A stretch of DNA of 64,000 nt from Flavobacterium macacae (lineage in GTDB: Bacteria; Bacteroidota; Bacteroidia; Flavobacteriales; Flavobacteriaceae), in assembly GCF_003865365.1 (NCBI RefSeq), contig NZ_RQVR01000002.1:124001-188000 (forward strand), in the 5' to 3' direction. The number at the start of each line of letters is the position of its first letter. Within the stretch, counting starts at the first letter, position 1. The translations under genes and the position numbers were made by a program. Shown in pieces: positions 36,430 to 43,583 of the stretch. The notes beneath the pieces are model-generated. The model was not told the DNA's origin, ran no database searches, and saw nothing but the letters and a program-made list of their open reading frames with translations.

Positions 36430-36537
36430 TTTGAGATTTTAGATTTCAGATTTTAGATTTCAGTTTGCAAAAACAGTAAAATTAAAAAACACGATTTTAG
36501 ATTTTTCATAAATCATAAATCACAAATCATAAATAGT
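36430..36537 (+). repeat. Low-complexity tandem repeats between etfB and etfA
   Basis: The spacer contains AGATTTTAGATTTC repeated in tandem (36434 to about 36463) and further on a CATAAATC-type unit repeated three times just before etfA. It has no visible promoter box; it may only be slipped AT-rich sequence. Confidence 0.5.
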
Positions 36538-37506
36538 ATGTCAATATTAATATACGCAGAATCTGCAGAAGGTAAATTCAAGAAAGTAGCTTTCGAATTG
36601 GCTTCATACGGTAAAAAAGTAGCAGCATCTTTAGGAACAACAGTAACGGCGGTAACAATCAATGCTGGCGATGTTTCTGAATTATCAAAATATGGAGTCG
36701 ATAAAGTCTTGAAAGTAAGCAGCGATAAATTGTCAAAATTTACTGCAAAAGCATACGCAGACGTTATCAAACAAGCCGCCCAAAAAGAAGGAACAAAGGT
36801 AGTTTTACTTTCATCAACAACTGACAGCCTTTATTTGGCGCCACTTGTTGCCGTTTCTCTTGACGCAGGTTATGCTTCAAACGTGGTGGGATTGCCAGTG
36901 AGCACTTCACCTTTTCAAGTAAAAAGAAATGCTTTTTCAAACAAAGCTTTTAACATCACTGAAATCAGTACGGATGTGAAAGTTTTAGGATTGGCAAAAA
37001 ATTCATACGGCGTTTTTGAAAACGCTTCATCGTTAACTGAAGAAGATTTTTCTCCATCAATTGGCGACAATGATTTTGGCGTAAAAGTTGAATCAGTAGA
37101 AAAAGTAACCGGAAAAGTAACCATTGCTGATGCAGAAGTTGTAGTTTCTGGCGGAAGAGGATTAAAAGGACCAGAAAACTGGGGAATGTTAGAAGAATTA
37201 GCTTCTGTTTTAGGCGCTGCAACGGCGTGTTCAAAACCAGTTTCTGACTTAGGTTGGAGACCGCACAGCGAACACGTGGGACAAACCGGGAAACCAGTAG
37301 CCACAAACCTTTACATCGCAATTGGAATCTCTGGAGCCATCCAGCACATTGCCGGAATCAACTCTTCAAAAGTAAAAGTGGTCATTAACGCTGACGCTGA
37401 CGCGCCGTTCTTTAAAGTTGCCGATTATGGCATCGTGGGAGACGCTTTTGAAATCGTTCCGAAGCTGACCGAAAAATTAAAAGAATTCAAGGCGAATAAT
37501 TCGTAA
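36538..37506 (+). CDS. etfA: Electron transfer flavoprotein alpha subunit
   Basis: The 322-residue alpha subunit binds FAD in its C-terminal domain, where [20 protein letters not shown] and [19 protein letters not shown], followed by [12 protein letters not shown], are the diagnostic ETF-alpha sequences (about residues 202-276). It ends with [19 protein letters not shown]. It is the partner of etfB; a long-stem terminator follows. Confidence 0.96.
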   Translation: MSILIYAESAEGKFKKVAFELASYGKKVAASLGTTVTAVTINAGDVSELSKYGVDKVLKVSSDKLSKFTAKAYADVIKQAAQKEGTKVVLLSSTTDSLYLAPLVAVSLDAGYASNVVGLPVSTSPFQVKRNAFSNKAFNITEISTDVKVLGLAKNSYGVFENASSLTEEDFSPSIGDNDFGVKVESVEKVTGKVTIADAEVVVSGGRGLKGPENWGMLEELASVLGAATACSKPVSDLGWRPHSEHVGQTGKPVATNLYIAIGISGAIQHIAGINSSKVKVVINADADAPFFKVADYGIVGDAFEIVPKLTEKLKEFKANNS

Positions 37507-37531
37507 ATATTTTTTTAAATTTGCCCATCTT

Positions 37532-37583
37532 AGGGCTATCTGAAATGAGGTAGAAATATCAAGATTCAGATAGCCCTTTTTGT
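37532..37583 (+). terminator. Terminator of etfBA
   Basis: A 13-bp perfect stem (AGGGCTATCTGAA, 37532-37544, with TTCAGATAGCCCT, 37565-37577) encloses a 20-base loop and is followed by TTTTG and more T. Confidence 0.8.
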
Positions 37584-37599
37584 TTTTTAGAGCGAATGG

Positions 37600-37698
37600 T
37601 TAGGGCTTTTTCAGTAATGGCAATTCCTGCTTTCCGTTCTAATCTTTTTCGGCGAAGAAAAATCGCCCAAAAAGGATTTCCACTGCAATCAGGGCTAG
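37600..37698 (+). repeat. Folded dispersed repeat, copy R5
   Basis: It reads TTAGGGCTTTTTCAGTAATG, then CCTGCTTTCCG, the inner stem AATC-TTTTT-GGCGA / TCGCC-AAAAA-G-GATT, and ends AATCAGGGCTA. It is the closest relative of R2 and carries the same unpaired G on the 3' arm. Confidence 0.75.
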
Positions 37699-37831
37699 AA
37701 AGCAATCCATTTATTGCCAATCTTTGTCAAAAAACTTGGAGCAGTAAAAAAATAGTAGTAATTTTCAACAAACAAACACCAACCAAAATTCAGTTTTGAA
37801 TTGAATTTTAAAATTGATATTAAATCAAAAA

Positions 37832-38464
37832 ATGAGTTTAGTAAAACTAACCATAAAGGGAATTTCATACAGCCAAACACAAAATGGTGCGTACGCATTG
37901 ATTTTAAATGAAGTGGACGGAGAACGAAAACTGCCAATCGTCATTGGCGCTTTTGAAGCACAGTCCATTGCCATTGCTTTAGAAAAAGAAATCAAGCCTC
38001 CGCGCCCACTGACACACGATTTGTTCAAAAACTTTGCAGAAAGATTTGATATCGTGGTCAAACAAGTTATCATCCACAAGTTGGTGGACGGCGTTTTTTA
38101 CTCCAGCATTATTTGCGAAAGAGACAAAATCGAAGAAATCATTGACGCCAGAACTTCAGACGCCATTGCTTTGGCCTTGCGTTTCAGCGCTCCGATTTTC
38201 ACCTATAAAAATATCCTTGACAAAGCCGGAATCTTCTTGAAAACAAATCCACAGGAAGGCGAAAACGAAAATCAAGATTTAGACGATATTCTTTCCCACC
38301 CAGAAACTTTTGGAATGGAAGACGATAGCACGGCTGATGCTTCAAATGCTTACGCCAAATTAAGCCTTTCAGAATTACACGAACAATTGGAAACTGCCGT
38401 TCAAAATGAAGATTATGAAAAAGCAGCCAAGATTCGTGATGAAATTTCTAAAAGAGAATCTTAG
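37832..38464 (+). CDS. Bifunctional nuclease family protein (DUF151) with UVR motif
   Basis: A 210-residue protein with a DUF151 domain (residues about 1-135; LPIVIGAFEAQSIAIALEK and the RTSDAIALALRFSAPIF segment) and a C-terminal UvrB/UvrC-like motif (ELHEQLETAVQNEDYEKAAK). Members from plants and Thermotoga have been linked to nuclease activity, but function in bacteria is not settled. I start at ATG 37832 (MSLVKLTIKG); a TTG six codons earlier is less likely. Confidence 0.85.
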   Translation: MSLVKLTIKGISYSQTQNGAYALILNEVDGERKLPIVIGAFEAQSIAIALEKEIKPPRPLTHDLFKNFAERFDIVVKQVIIHKLVDGVFYSSIICERDKIEEIIDARTSDAIALALRFSAPIFTYKNILDKAGIFLKTNPQEGENENQDLDDILSHPETFGMEDDSTADASNAYAKLSLSELHEQLETAVQNEDYEKAAKIRDEISKRES

Positions 38465-38531
38465 AAAGTTATAGCGTTTGTTTAACCGAAAGTTGGCCGC
38501 AACATTACAATTAACAGTTAAATAGAAAATA

Positions 38532-38999
38532 ATGATAGCGAAATTAGAAAATGAATATTTCAATCTTTACAATCAACAGAAAGAAATAATCGGTAAACTA
38601 AAAACGAATCTTAAACCTAACTATGCAGAAAACGAAATGTTTGTTGGAGAAAAAACATTTAAGATTATTCGTAAAGGTTGGGAATTTAAAATTTTTGAAA
38701 ATGAGGAGATTGTTTACAATTTAAAAGTTAATTCATTTTTTTGAGATATTACTGTAATTGAACTCAACAAAAAAATAAAAGGCGTGTTTAGCTTAAAGTG
38801 GGGAACACAATTAGTTGATGAAGAAAATAACACTTTATTAAAAATAAGAAATGAAAATCAACTAGTTAATAAGGGAACTTACATTTTTAAAATTGAAGAC
38901 AAAAGTGTGAGTGATTTTGAAATTCTATTGTCTTTATTTGGACATATTTATGGTTCAAATTTAAAAACGAAAGCTACTATTGCTGGAACTATTAGTTAG
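38532..38999 (+). pseudogene. Uncharacterised gene interrupted by one in-frame TGA
   Basis: An ATG at 38532 opens a frame that stops at TGA 38742-38744 after 70 codons, yet the same frame continues without any stop to TAG at 38997-38999. The combined frame is 155 codons. Codons beyond the TGA (DITVIELNKKIKGVFSLKWG) look like normal coding sequence, so this is most simply one gene with a nonsense change. I do not recognise a family. The first part is Lys/Asn/Glu rich and the product would be soluble. The second half alone could start only at a GTG (38784). It lies between the nuclease-family gene and thyA. Confidence 0.6.
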
Positions 39000-39068
39000 A
39001 AACACTTCGCACAACATCAGTTGATAACTGATTAAACAAATCAACAGCTAACCGATTAAACAAAAAAA

Positions 39069-39893
39069 ATGCAACAATATTTAGACTTAGTAAAACACGT
39101 TCTTGAAACAGGAACGCAAAAAGGAGACAGAACCGGAACCGGAACTAAAAGTGTTTTTGGATACCAAATGCGTTTTGATCTATCAGAAGGTTTTCCGATG
39201 GTTACTACTAAAAAATTGCATTTAAAATCAATCATTCATGAATTGCTTTGGTTTTTGAAAGGCGAAACAAATATTTCGTACTTAAAAGAAAACGGCGTAA
39301 AAATTTGGGACGACTGGGCTGATGAAAACGGAGAATTGGGCCCGGTTTATGGGCACCAGTGGCGAAATTGGAACAGCGAAGAAATTGACCAAATCACAGA
39401 ATTGATTGAAACCTTAAAAAAAAACCCGAATAGCCGAAGAATGTTAGTTTCCGCTTGGAACCCTTCGGTCTTGCCAGATACTTCAAAATCATTTGCTGAA
39501 AATGTAGCCAACGGAAAAGTGGCTTTGCCACCGTGCCACGCTTTCTTTCAGTTCTATGTAGCTGACGGGAAACTATCGTGCCAATTATACCAACGAAGCG
39601 CGGACATTTTCTTAGGAGTTCCGTTTAACATTGCATCTTATGCTTTATTGACATTAATGATTGCTCAGGTTTGTAATTTAAAACCAGGCGATTTCATCCA
39701 TACTTTTGGCGACGCGCACATTTACAACAATCACTTTGAACAATTAGAATTACAGCTTTCTCGCGACCCAAAACCATTGCCTAAAATGATTTTGAATCCA
39801 GAAGTTAAAAACATCCTGGACTTCAAATTTGAGGATTTCACTTTAGAAGGTTATGAACCGCATCCACATATCAAAGGCGCAGTTGCCGTTTAA
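39069..39893 (+). CDS. thyA: Thymidylate synthase ThyA
   Basis: ThyA makes dTMP from dUMP using methylene-tetrahydrofolate, which becomes dihydrofolate. The 274-residue protein has [18 protein letters not shown], the Arg-rich [12 protein letters not shown], the catalytic cysteine in [12 protein letters not shown] (about residue 156) and [18 protein letters not shown]. It is followed by a 2TM gene and folA, the enzyme that recycles its dihydrofolate product. Confidence 0.97.
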   Translation: MQQYLDLVKHVLETGTQKGDRTGTGTKSVFGYQMRFDLSEGFPMVTTKKLHLKSIIHELLWFLKGETNISYLKENGVKIWDDWADENGELGPVYGHQWRNWNSEEIDQITELIETLKKNPNSRRMLVSAWNPSVLPDTSKSFAENVANGKVALPPCHAFFQFYVADGKLSCQLYQRSADIFLGVPFNIASYALLTLMIAQVCNLKPGDFIHTFGDAHIYNNHFEQLELQLSRDPKPLPKMILNPEVKNILDFKFEDFTLEGYEPHPHIKGAVAV

Positions 39894-39964
39894 GAAAACA
39901 TTATTCCGTCCGCTATTTTTTAATTTTAAAATAAATCCTATCTTTAAAATCAAATTACACATAA

Positions 39965-40312
39965 ATGGACAATAACCAACAGCACGAACTTTATGAATAT
40001 GCCCGAAGACGAATTAAACAGAAAAAACGCTTGTATTTTCACTTCGTATTATTTTTTGTCGGAAGCATTTTTTTTGTTTTAATCCATAGAGTCTTAAAAA
40101 TTGACTTTTATCCCGATTCAAATTGGGATATTTGGGCCATAACCATTTGGGCATTCCTTTTTATATTGCATTTCATCCGAGTTTTTATCACCGATAGCTT
40201 TATGAATAAAAACTGGGAACGTTCACAAATAGATAAATTGGTTGCCAAACAAGAAAGAAAACTACAGCAGCTGCAGTCAAAAGTTGACAATTCTCAAAAC
40301 GAAAGCTTATAA
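39965..40312 (+). CDS. 2TM domain-containing membrane protein
   Basis: A 115-residue protein with two transmembrane helices (about residues 27-44 and 58-76), flanked by basic segments, matching the small 2TM domain family common in Bacteroidetes. Its C-terminal part is helical and Gln/Lys rich. Function is unknown. It sits between thyA and folA, one base before the folA ATG, so it is co-transcribed with folate genes; that does not prove a related role. Confidence 0.8.
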   Translation: MDNNQQHELYEYARRRIKQKKRLYFHFVLFFVGSIFFVLIHRVLKIDFYPDSNWDIWAITIWAFLFILHFIRVFITDSFMNKNWERSQIDKLVAKQERKLQQLQSKVDNSQNESL

Positions 40313-40313
40313 T

Positions 40314-40799
40314 ATGATTACAATGGTTGCCGCAATTGCAGAAAACAATGCGCTCGGAAAAGACAATGACTTGCTTTGGCATTTGCCCGATGATTTTAAA
40401 AGATTTAAGCAAATTACTTCGGGACATTATATTATTATGGGAAGAAAAACTTTTGAAAGTTTCCCGAAACCGCTCCCAAATAGAACTCACGTTATTATCA
40501 CGCGCCAAAAAAACTACCATCCCGAAGGCTGTATTATTGTGGACAGCATGGAAAAAGCAATAGAAGCCTGTCCAAAAGATGAAACCATTTTCATCATCGG
40601 CGGTGGCGAAATATACACTTTAGGAATGGATTTTGCCGATACAATTGAATTGACAAGAGTTCATGAAAACTTTGAAGCAGATACTTTTTTTCCTGAAATT
40701 GACAACACCAAATGGAAGCTGACCTCAGAAGAACACCATCCGGCAGATGAAAGACATAAATTTAATTTCACGTATCAAACTTTTCTAAAAAGTATTTAA
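40314..40799 (+). CDS. folA: Dihydrofolate reductase
   Basis: FolA reduces dihydrofolate to tetrahydrofolate with NADPH. The 161-residue enzyme has MVAAIAENNALGKDNDLLWH, LPDDFKRFKQIT (Asp in the active site), IIMGRKTFESFPKPLPNR (NADPH-binding) and FIIGGGEIY. I start at ATG 40314 (MITMVAA); a frame that opens 24 codons earlier lies inside the 2TM gene and lacks family similarity there. It closes a thyA-2TM-folA unit. Confidence 0.95.
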   Translation: MITMVAAIAENNALGKDNDLLWHLPDDFKRFKQITSGHYIIMGRKTFESFPKPLPNRTHVIITRQKNYHPEGCIIVDSMEKAIEACPKDETIFIIGGGEIYTLGMDFADTIELTRVHENFEADTFFPEIDNTKWKLTSEEHHPADERHKFNFTYQTFLKSI

Positions 40800-40802
40800 A
40801 GC

Positions 40803-40837
40803 AAAAAAAAACATCCTGATTGCTCAGGATGTTTTTC
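40803..40837. terminator. Bidirectional terminator after folA
   Basis: Arms AAACATCCTGA (40809-40819) and TCAGGATGTTT (40824-40834) lie between an A run and a T run. It can serve folA and the facing small membrane protein gene. Confidence 0.85.
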
Positions 40838-40871
40838 GTTAAACACTAATTATTGTTTCAAAGAGCAATAG

Positions 40872-41189
40872 CTACTCTATAGACAGTATCTGATAACTTA
40901 AAATAAATATCACCACTGCCATCAAAACTCCAGAAATGAAGATAATGACATTGGCAAACTTTTGAGAATACATCTCAAAAAAGCCTTTAATACCAAATAC
41001 CACAAAGGTAGAAAAGACGAAAAAAACTAAAATTTCCAAAAACAAATTTAACCCTAAGAACGTATTTGGCACCCCAATTTCAGCATTACTCGCAAAAGCA
41101 CTGCTGTTGATACTGTTCACAAGAAGAAATGAGATTGCTAGTGCCAGTAACACCCATTTCAGTTCCGCTATTAAATTTCTTGAAAACAT
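40872..41189 (-). CDS. Small predicted membrane protein, function unknown
   Basis: A 105-residue protein with three predicted transmembrane helices (about residues 11-27, 48-68 and 78-99) separated by short loops. I do not recognise a family. It is a single minus-strand gene between folA and ubiE with a terminator after it. The start ATG at 41189 precedes MFSRNLIAELKWVLLALAIS; length and hydrophobicity make it a credible gene, but no homology is claimed. Confidence 0.65.
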   Translation of the reverse strand: MFSRNLIAELKWVLLALAISFLLVNSINSSAFASNAEIGVPNTFLGLNLFLEILVFFVFSTFVVFGIKGFFEMYSQKFANVIIFISGVLMAVVIFILSYQILSIE

Positions 41190-41344
41190 ATAACTAATTT
41201 TATGTGTTTAACGTTTGGTAAAATTGCACAAATTAAAGACTCCGCACAATCGCCTAATTTTGGTATTTTTTTCTCTAACCTAATTTGGTTAGTTTTTGTT
41301 TATTAATTTTGTAAAAAAGATAAACAGTTTAAAAAATAAGGTTT

Positions 41345-41374
41345 TTGCTATCGTACAATAATAGTTTATCTTTG
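41345..41374 (+). promoter_or_regulatory. ubiE promoter, full -33/-7 pair
   Basis: TTG (41345-41347) and TATCTTTG (41367-41374) are 19 bp apart, an exact fit to the Flavobacterium consensus TTG-N17-23-TAnnTTTG. The box ends 15 bases before the ATG at 41390 and so decides the start codon. Confidence 0.75.
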
Positions 41375-41389
41375 CTCAAAATATTGAAA

Positions 41390-42121
41390 ATGTTAAAGAA
41401 TATCACTCCTTATAAAGATTCACAATTAGGTAAAAAAGAGCAAGTTGAACAAATGTTCGACACTATTTCAAGTGATTATGACGGCTTAAACCGTGTCATC
41501 TCTTTTGGAATTGACAAATCTTGGAAAAAGAAAGTTTTAAAAATGGTTGCTTCAAAGAAGCCCGCCAACATTCTTGACATTGCTACAGGAACGGGCGATA
41601 TGGCTATCTTGCTGGCACAAACAACGGCACAAAAAATCGTGGGTCTTGACATTTCGGCCGGAATGCTAGACGTAGGAAGGAAGAAAATTGAGGCTAAAAA
41701 TCTTTCCAGTAAAATTGAAATGGTACATGCCGATTCAGAAAACATTCCGTTTGGAGACAATTCTTTTGACGCTATCACGGTTGGTTACGGAATCCGAAAT
41801 TTTGAAACTTTAGAAAAAGGTCTGGCAGAAATTTATCGTGTTTTAAAACCTGGTGGAACTTTGGTGATTTTAGAAACTTCCAATCCCACAAAAACACCTT
41901 ACAAACAATTTTATACTTTTTACACTAAAAACATCCTACCGTTAATTGGAAAAATGTTCTCAAAAGACCAATCTGCTTATGGTTATCTTTCAGAATCGGC
42001 AAATGGTTTTCCGTATGGTGAAGCGTTGAACAATATTTTGAGAAAAATTGGGTTTATAGATGTTGCAGACCAGCCACAAACTTTTGGAGTCGCAACAATT
42101 TATTCTGCATCTAAGAAATAG
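41390..42121 (+). CDS. ubiE: Demethylmenaquinone methyltransferase (UbiE/MenG)
   Basis: This SAM enzyme performs the C-methylation that completes menaquinone, the expected quinone of flavobacteria; the same family acts on ubiquinone precursors. The 243-residue product has motif I ILDIATGTGDMAILLA, the family signatures YDGLNRVISFGIDKSWKKK and RVLKPGGTLVILETSNP, and NGFPYGEALNNIL. I chose ATG 41390 because the promoter overlaps the upstream ATGless extension at 41345. porT begins 1 base after its stop. Confidence 0.94.
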   Translation: MLKNITPYKDSQLGKKEQVEQMFDTISSDYDGLNRVISFGIDKSWKKKVLKMVASKKPANILDIATGTGDMAILLAQTTAQKIVGLDISAGMLDVGRKKIEAKNLSSKIEMVHADSENIPFGDNSFDAITVGYGIRNFETLEKGLAEIYRVLKPGGTLVILETSNPTKTPYKQFYTFYTKNILPLIGKMFSKDQSAYGYLSESANGFPYGEALNNILRKIGFIDVADQPQTFGVATIYSASKK

Positions 42122-42122
42122 T

Positions 42123-42827
42123 ATGAAAAAAATATTGGCCTTCCTTCTTATCGCTTTTTCGTTGCAAAGTCATGCTCAGTTTGGCAAAGGACTTTTCGGT
42201 AGCGACCCGATTATCAACCTTGAAAACTGGGACAAACAGCGTGTTCACTGGGGATATTACCTTGGATTTAATGCGTATGACTTTAAGTTTGACTACAAAA
42301 CTGCAGGCCCAGACATTCAAGTAAAAGGAACAACTGGCTTTAATGTGGGACTTATCGGAAACTTAAGATTGCAAGAATACATCGATTTGCGTTTTGAACC
42401 GGGCTTGTATTACACCCAAAGAGATTTATATTTTCCTGGATTTGACAATGAAACGGATGCGTTGCGCCAAGTCAAATCGACTTATATCCACTTTCCGCTT
42501 TTATTGAAATTTTCGGCTTTGAGAACCGGAAACATCAGGCCTTTTTTGGTTGGCGGTGTTTCCACAACTTTAAACTTGGGCAGTAATTCTAAATCAAAAG
42601 ACGACAATTTGAACGAACGTTTCCGCATGAAACAATGGACAAATAACTATGAAATGGGATTTGGCGTTGACTTGTACTTAGAATATTTCAAATTCTCTCC
42701 TTCCATTCGCGGTGTTTTTGGCCTTAATGACGAAATTATCCGTGATGAAGACCCCAATTCTCCTTGGACCGGAAACATCGGAACAATGAAAACCAGAGGT
42801 GTTTTTGTAAATTTTACCTTTCAATAA
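42123..42827 (+). CDS. porT: Type IX secretion protein PorT (SprT)
   Basis: PorT is an outer-membrane beta-barrel protein needed for type IX secretion in Porphyromonas and, as SprT, in F. johnsoniae. The 234-residue product has a signal peptide (MKKILAFLLIAFSLQSHAQ), then FGKGLFGSDPIINLENWDKQ, WGYYLGFNAYDFKFDYK, and RLQEYIDLRFEPGLYYTQRD, all characteristic of the family, with barrel strands to the C-terminal VFVNFTFQ. It follows ubiE immediately, an arrangement also known in other flavobacteria. The downstream methyltransferase gene converges on it with a 2-base gap. Confidence 0.88.
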   Translation: MKKILAFLLIAFSLQSHAQFGKGLFGSDPIINLENWDKQRVHWGYYLGFNAYDFKFDYKTAGPDIQVKGTTGFNVGLIGNLRLQEYIDLRFEPGLYYTQRDLYFPGFDNETDALRQVKSTYIHFPLLLKFSALRTGNIRPFLVGGVSTTLNLGSNSKSKDDNLNERFRMKQWTNNYEMGFGVDLYLEYFKFSPSIRGVFGLNDEIIRDEDPNSPWTGNIGTMKTRGVFVNFTFQ

Positions 42828-42829
42828 AA

Positions 42830-43558
42830 TCAGAAATTTCGTTTAAATTCGCTTAAGATTATGGATGTTGCCGTGGCTACATTCAGGCTTTCTGTTTGTT
42901 GCAAGTCGCCAAATCTAGGGATTGACAATCGGTTTTGGGCCAATTTCTCAATCGTTGCAGAAATTCCGTTGGCTTCATTTCCCATCACAATGATTCCTTC
43001 TTTTGGAAGCTCGGTTTTATATATGTTTTTGCCGTCCATAAAAGTTCCAAAAACCGGAAGTTTGGTTTCCTTAATATAATTTTCCAAATTCAAATACGAA
43101 ACATTCACTCTGGCAATCGACCCCATGGTGGCCTGAACCACTTTTGGATTGTAAATATCAACGGTTTCTTCTGAACAAATCAAATCTTTTATTCCAAACC
43201 AATCACAAAGACGAATGATGGTTCCCAAATTTCCCGGATCGCGAATATCGTCTAAAGCGACAATCAATCCAGAATCACTTTTTTCTTTTTGATTCGGAAT
43301 TTTAAAAACCGCAAGGCAATCATTGGCCGTTGCCAAGGCTGAGATTTTTTTCAATTCCGCATCCGTGACCAAATTTATTTTATTCGGATTGATTTCTGGA
43401 AAAATAGCGGACGTCGCAAAAAGACTTTCTAATTCAAAATTAGATTGCAAGAGTTCTTGGATGACCTTTCGGCCTTCGGCAAGAAACATTTTGTGCTCTT
43501 TTCTATATTTTTTCTGCTGTAAGCTCGTTATTAATTTTATTTGGTTTTTACTAACCAT
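42830..43558 (-). CDS. TrmH/SpoU family RNA methyltransferase
   Basis: A 242-residue SPOUT-class RNA 2'-O-ribose methyltransferase. It has the N-terminal substrate-binding domain (KNQIKLITSLQQKKYRKEHK, EGRKVIQEL), motif 1 LDDIRDPGNLGTIIR, motif 2 GIIVMGNEANGIS and motif 3 SIPRFGDLQQTESLNVATA, forming the knotted SAM site. The target (rRNA or tRNA) is not clear from sequence. I start at ATG 43558 (MVSKNQ); an open extension of 63 codons upstream runs antisense into tamL and is not credible. Confidence 0.9.
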   Translation of the reverse strand: MVSKNQIKLITSLQQKKYRKEHKMFLAEGRKVIQELLQSNFELESLFATSAIFPEINPNKINLVTDAELKKISALATANDCLAVFKIPNQKEKSDSGLIVALDDIRDPGNLGTIIRLCDWFGIKDLICSEETVDIYNPKVVQATMGSIARVNVSYLNLENYIKETKLPVFGTFMDGKNIYKTELPKEGIIVMGNEANGISATIEKLAQNRLSIPRFGDLQQTESLNVATATSIILSEFKRNF

Positions 43559-43567
43559 AAAAAAATG

Positions 43568-43575
43568 TATTTTTG
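43568..43575 (+). promoter_or_regulatory. -7 promoter box of the TamL-like gene
   Basis: TATTTTTG lies 8 bases before the ATG at 43584, inside the 25-base divergent gap with the methyltransferase gene. The leader would be very short and any -33 element would fall in the other gene's coding sequence. Confidence 0.45.
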
Positions 43576-43583
43576 AATTAAAT

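Larger units (their letters stand above)
37507..37831. other. Intergenic region etfA - bifunctional nuclease gene
   Basis: The 325-base gap holds the etfA terminator (37532-37583) and folded repeat R5 (37600-37698). The remaining 130 bases are AT-rich and show no clear TAnnTTTG box or gene. Confidence 0.65.

Noticed and set aside
38784-38999. Separate 71-codon GTG-start gene
   Set aside because: It continues the frame upstream of TGA 38742 without another stop, so a single interrupted gene is the simpler reading.
40242-40313. Upstream start for folA inside the 2TM gene
   Set aside because: The 24 extra codons have no DHFR similarity and overlap a conserved gene; ATG 40314 gives the standard N-terminus.
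43323-43583. N-terminal extension of the TamL-like gene
   Set aside because: It is antisense to the conserved SpoU methyltransferase gene, and a lipoprotein signal peptide begins at ATG 43584.
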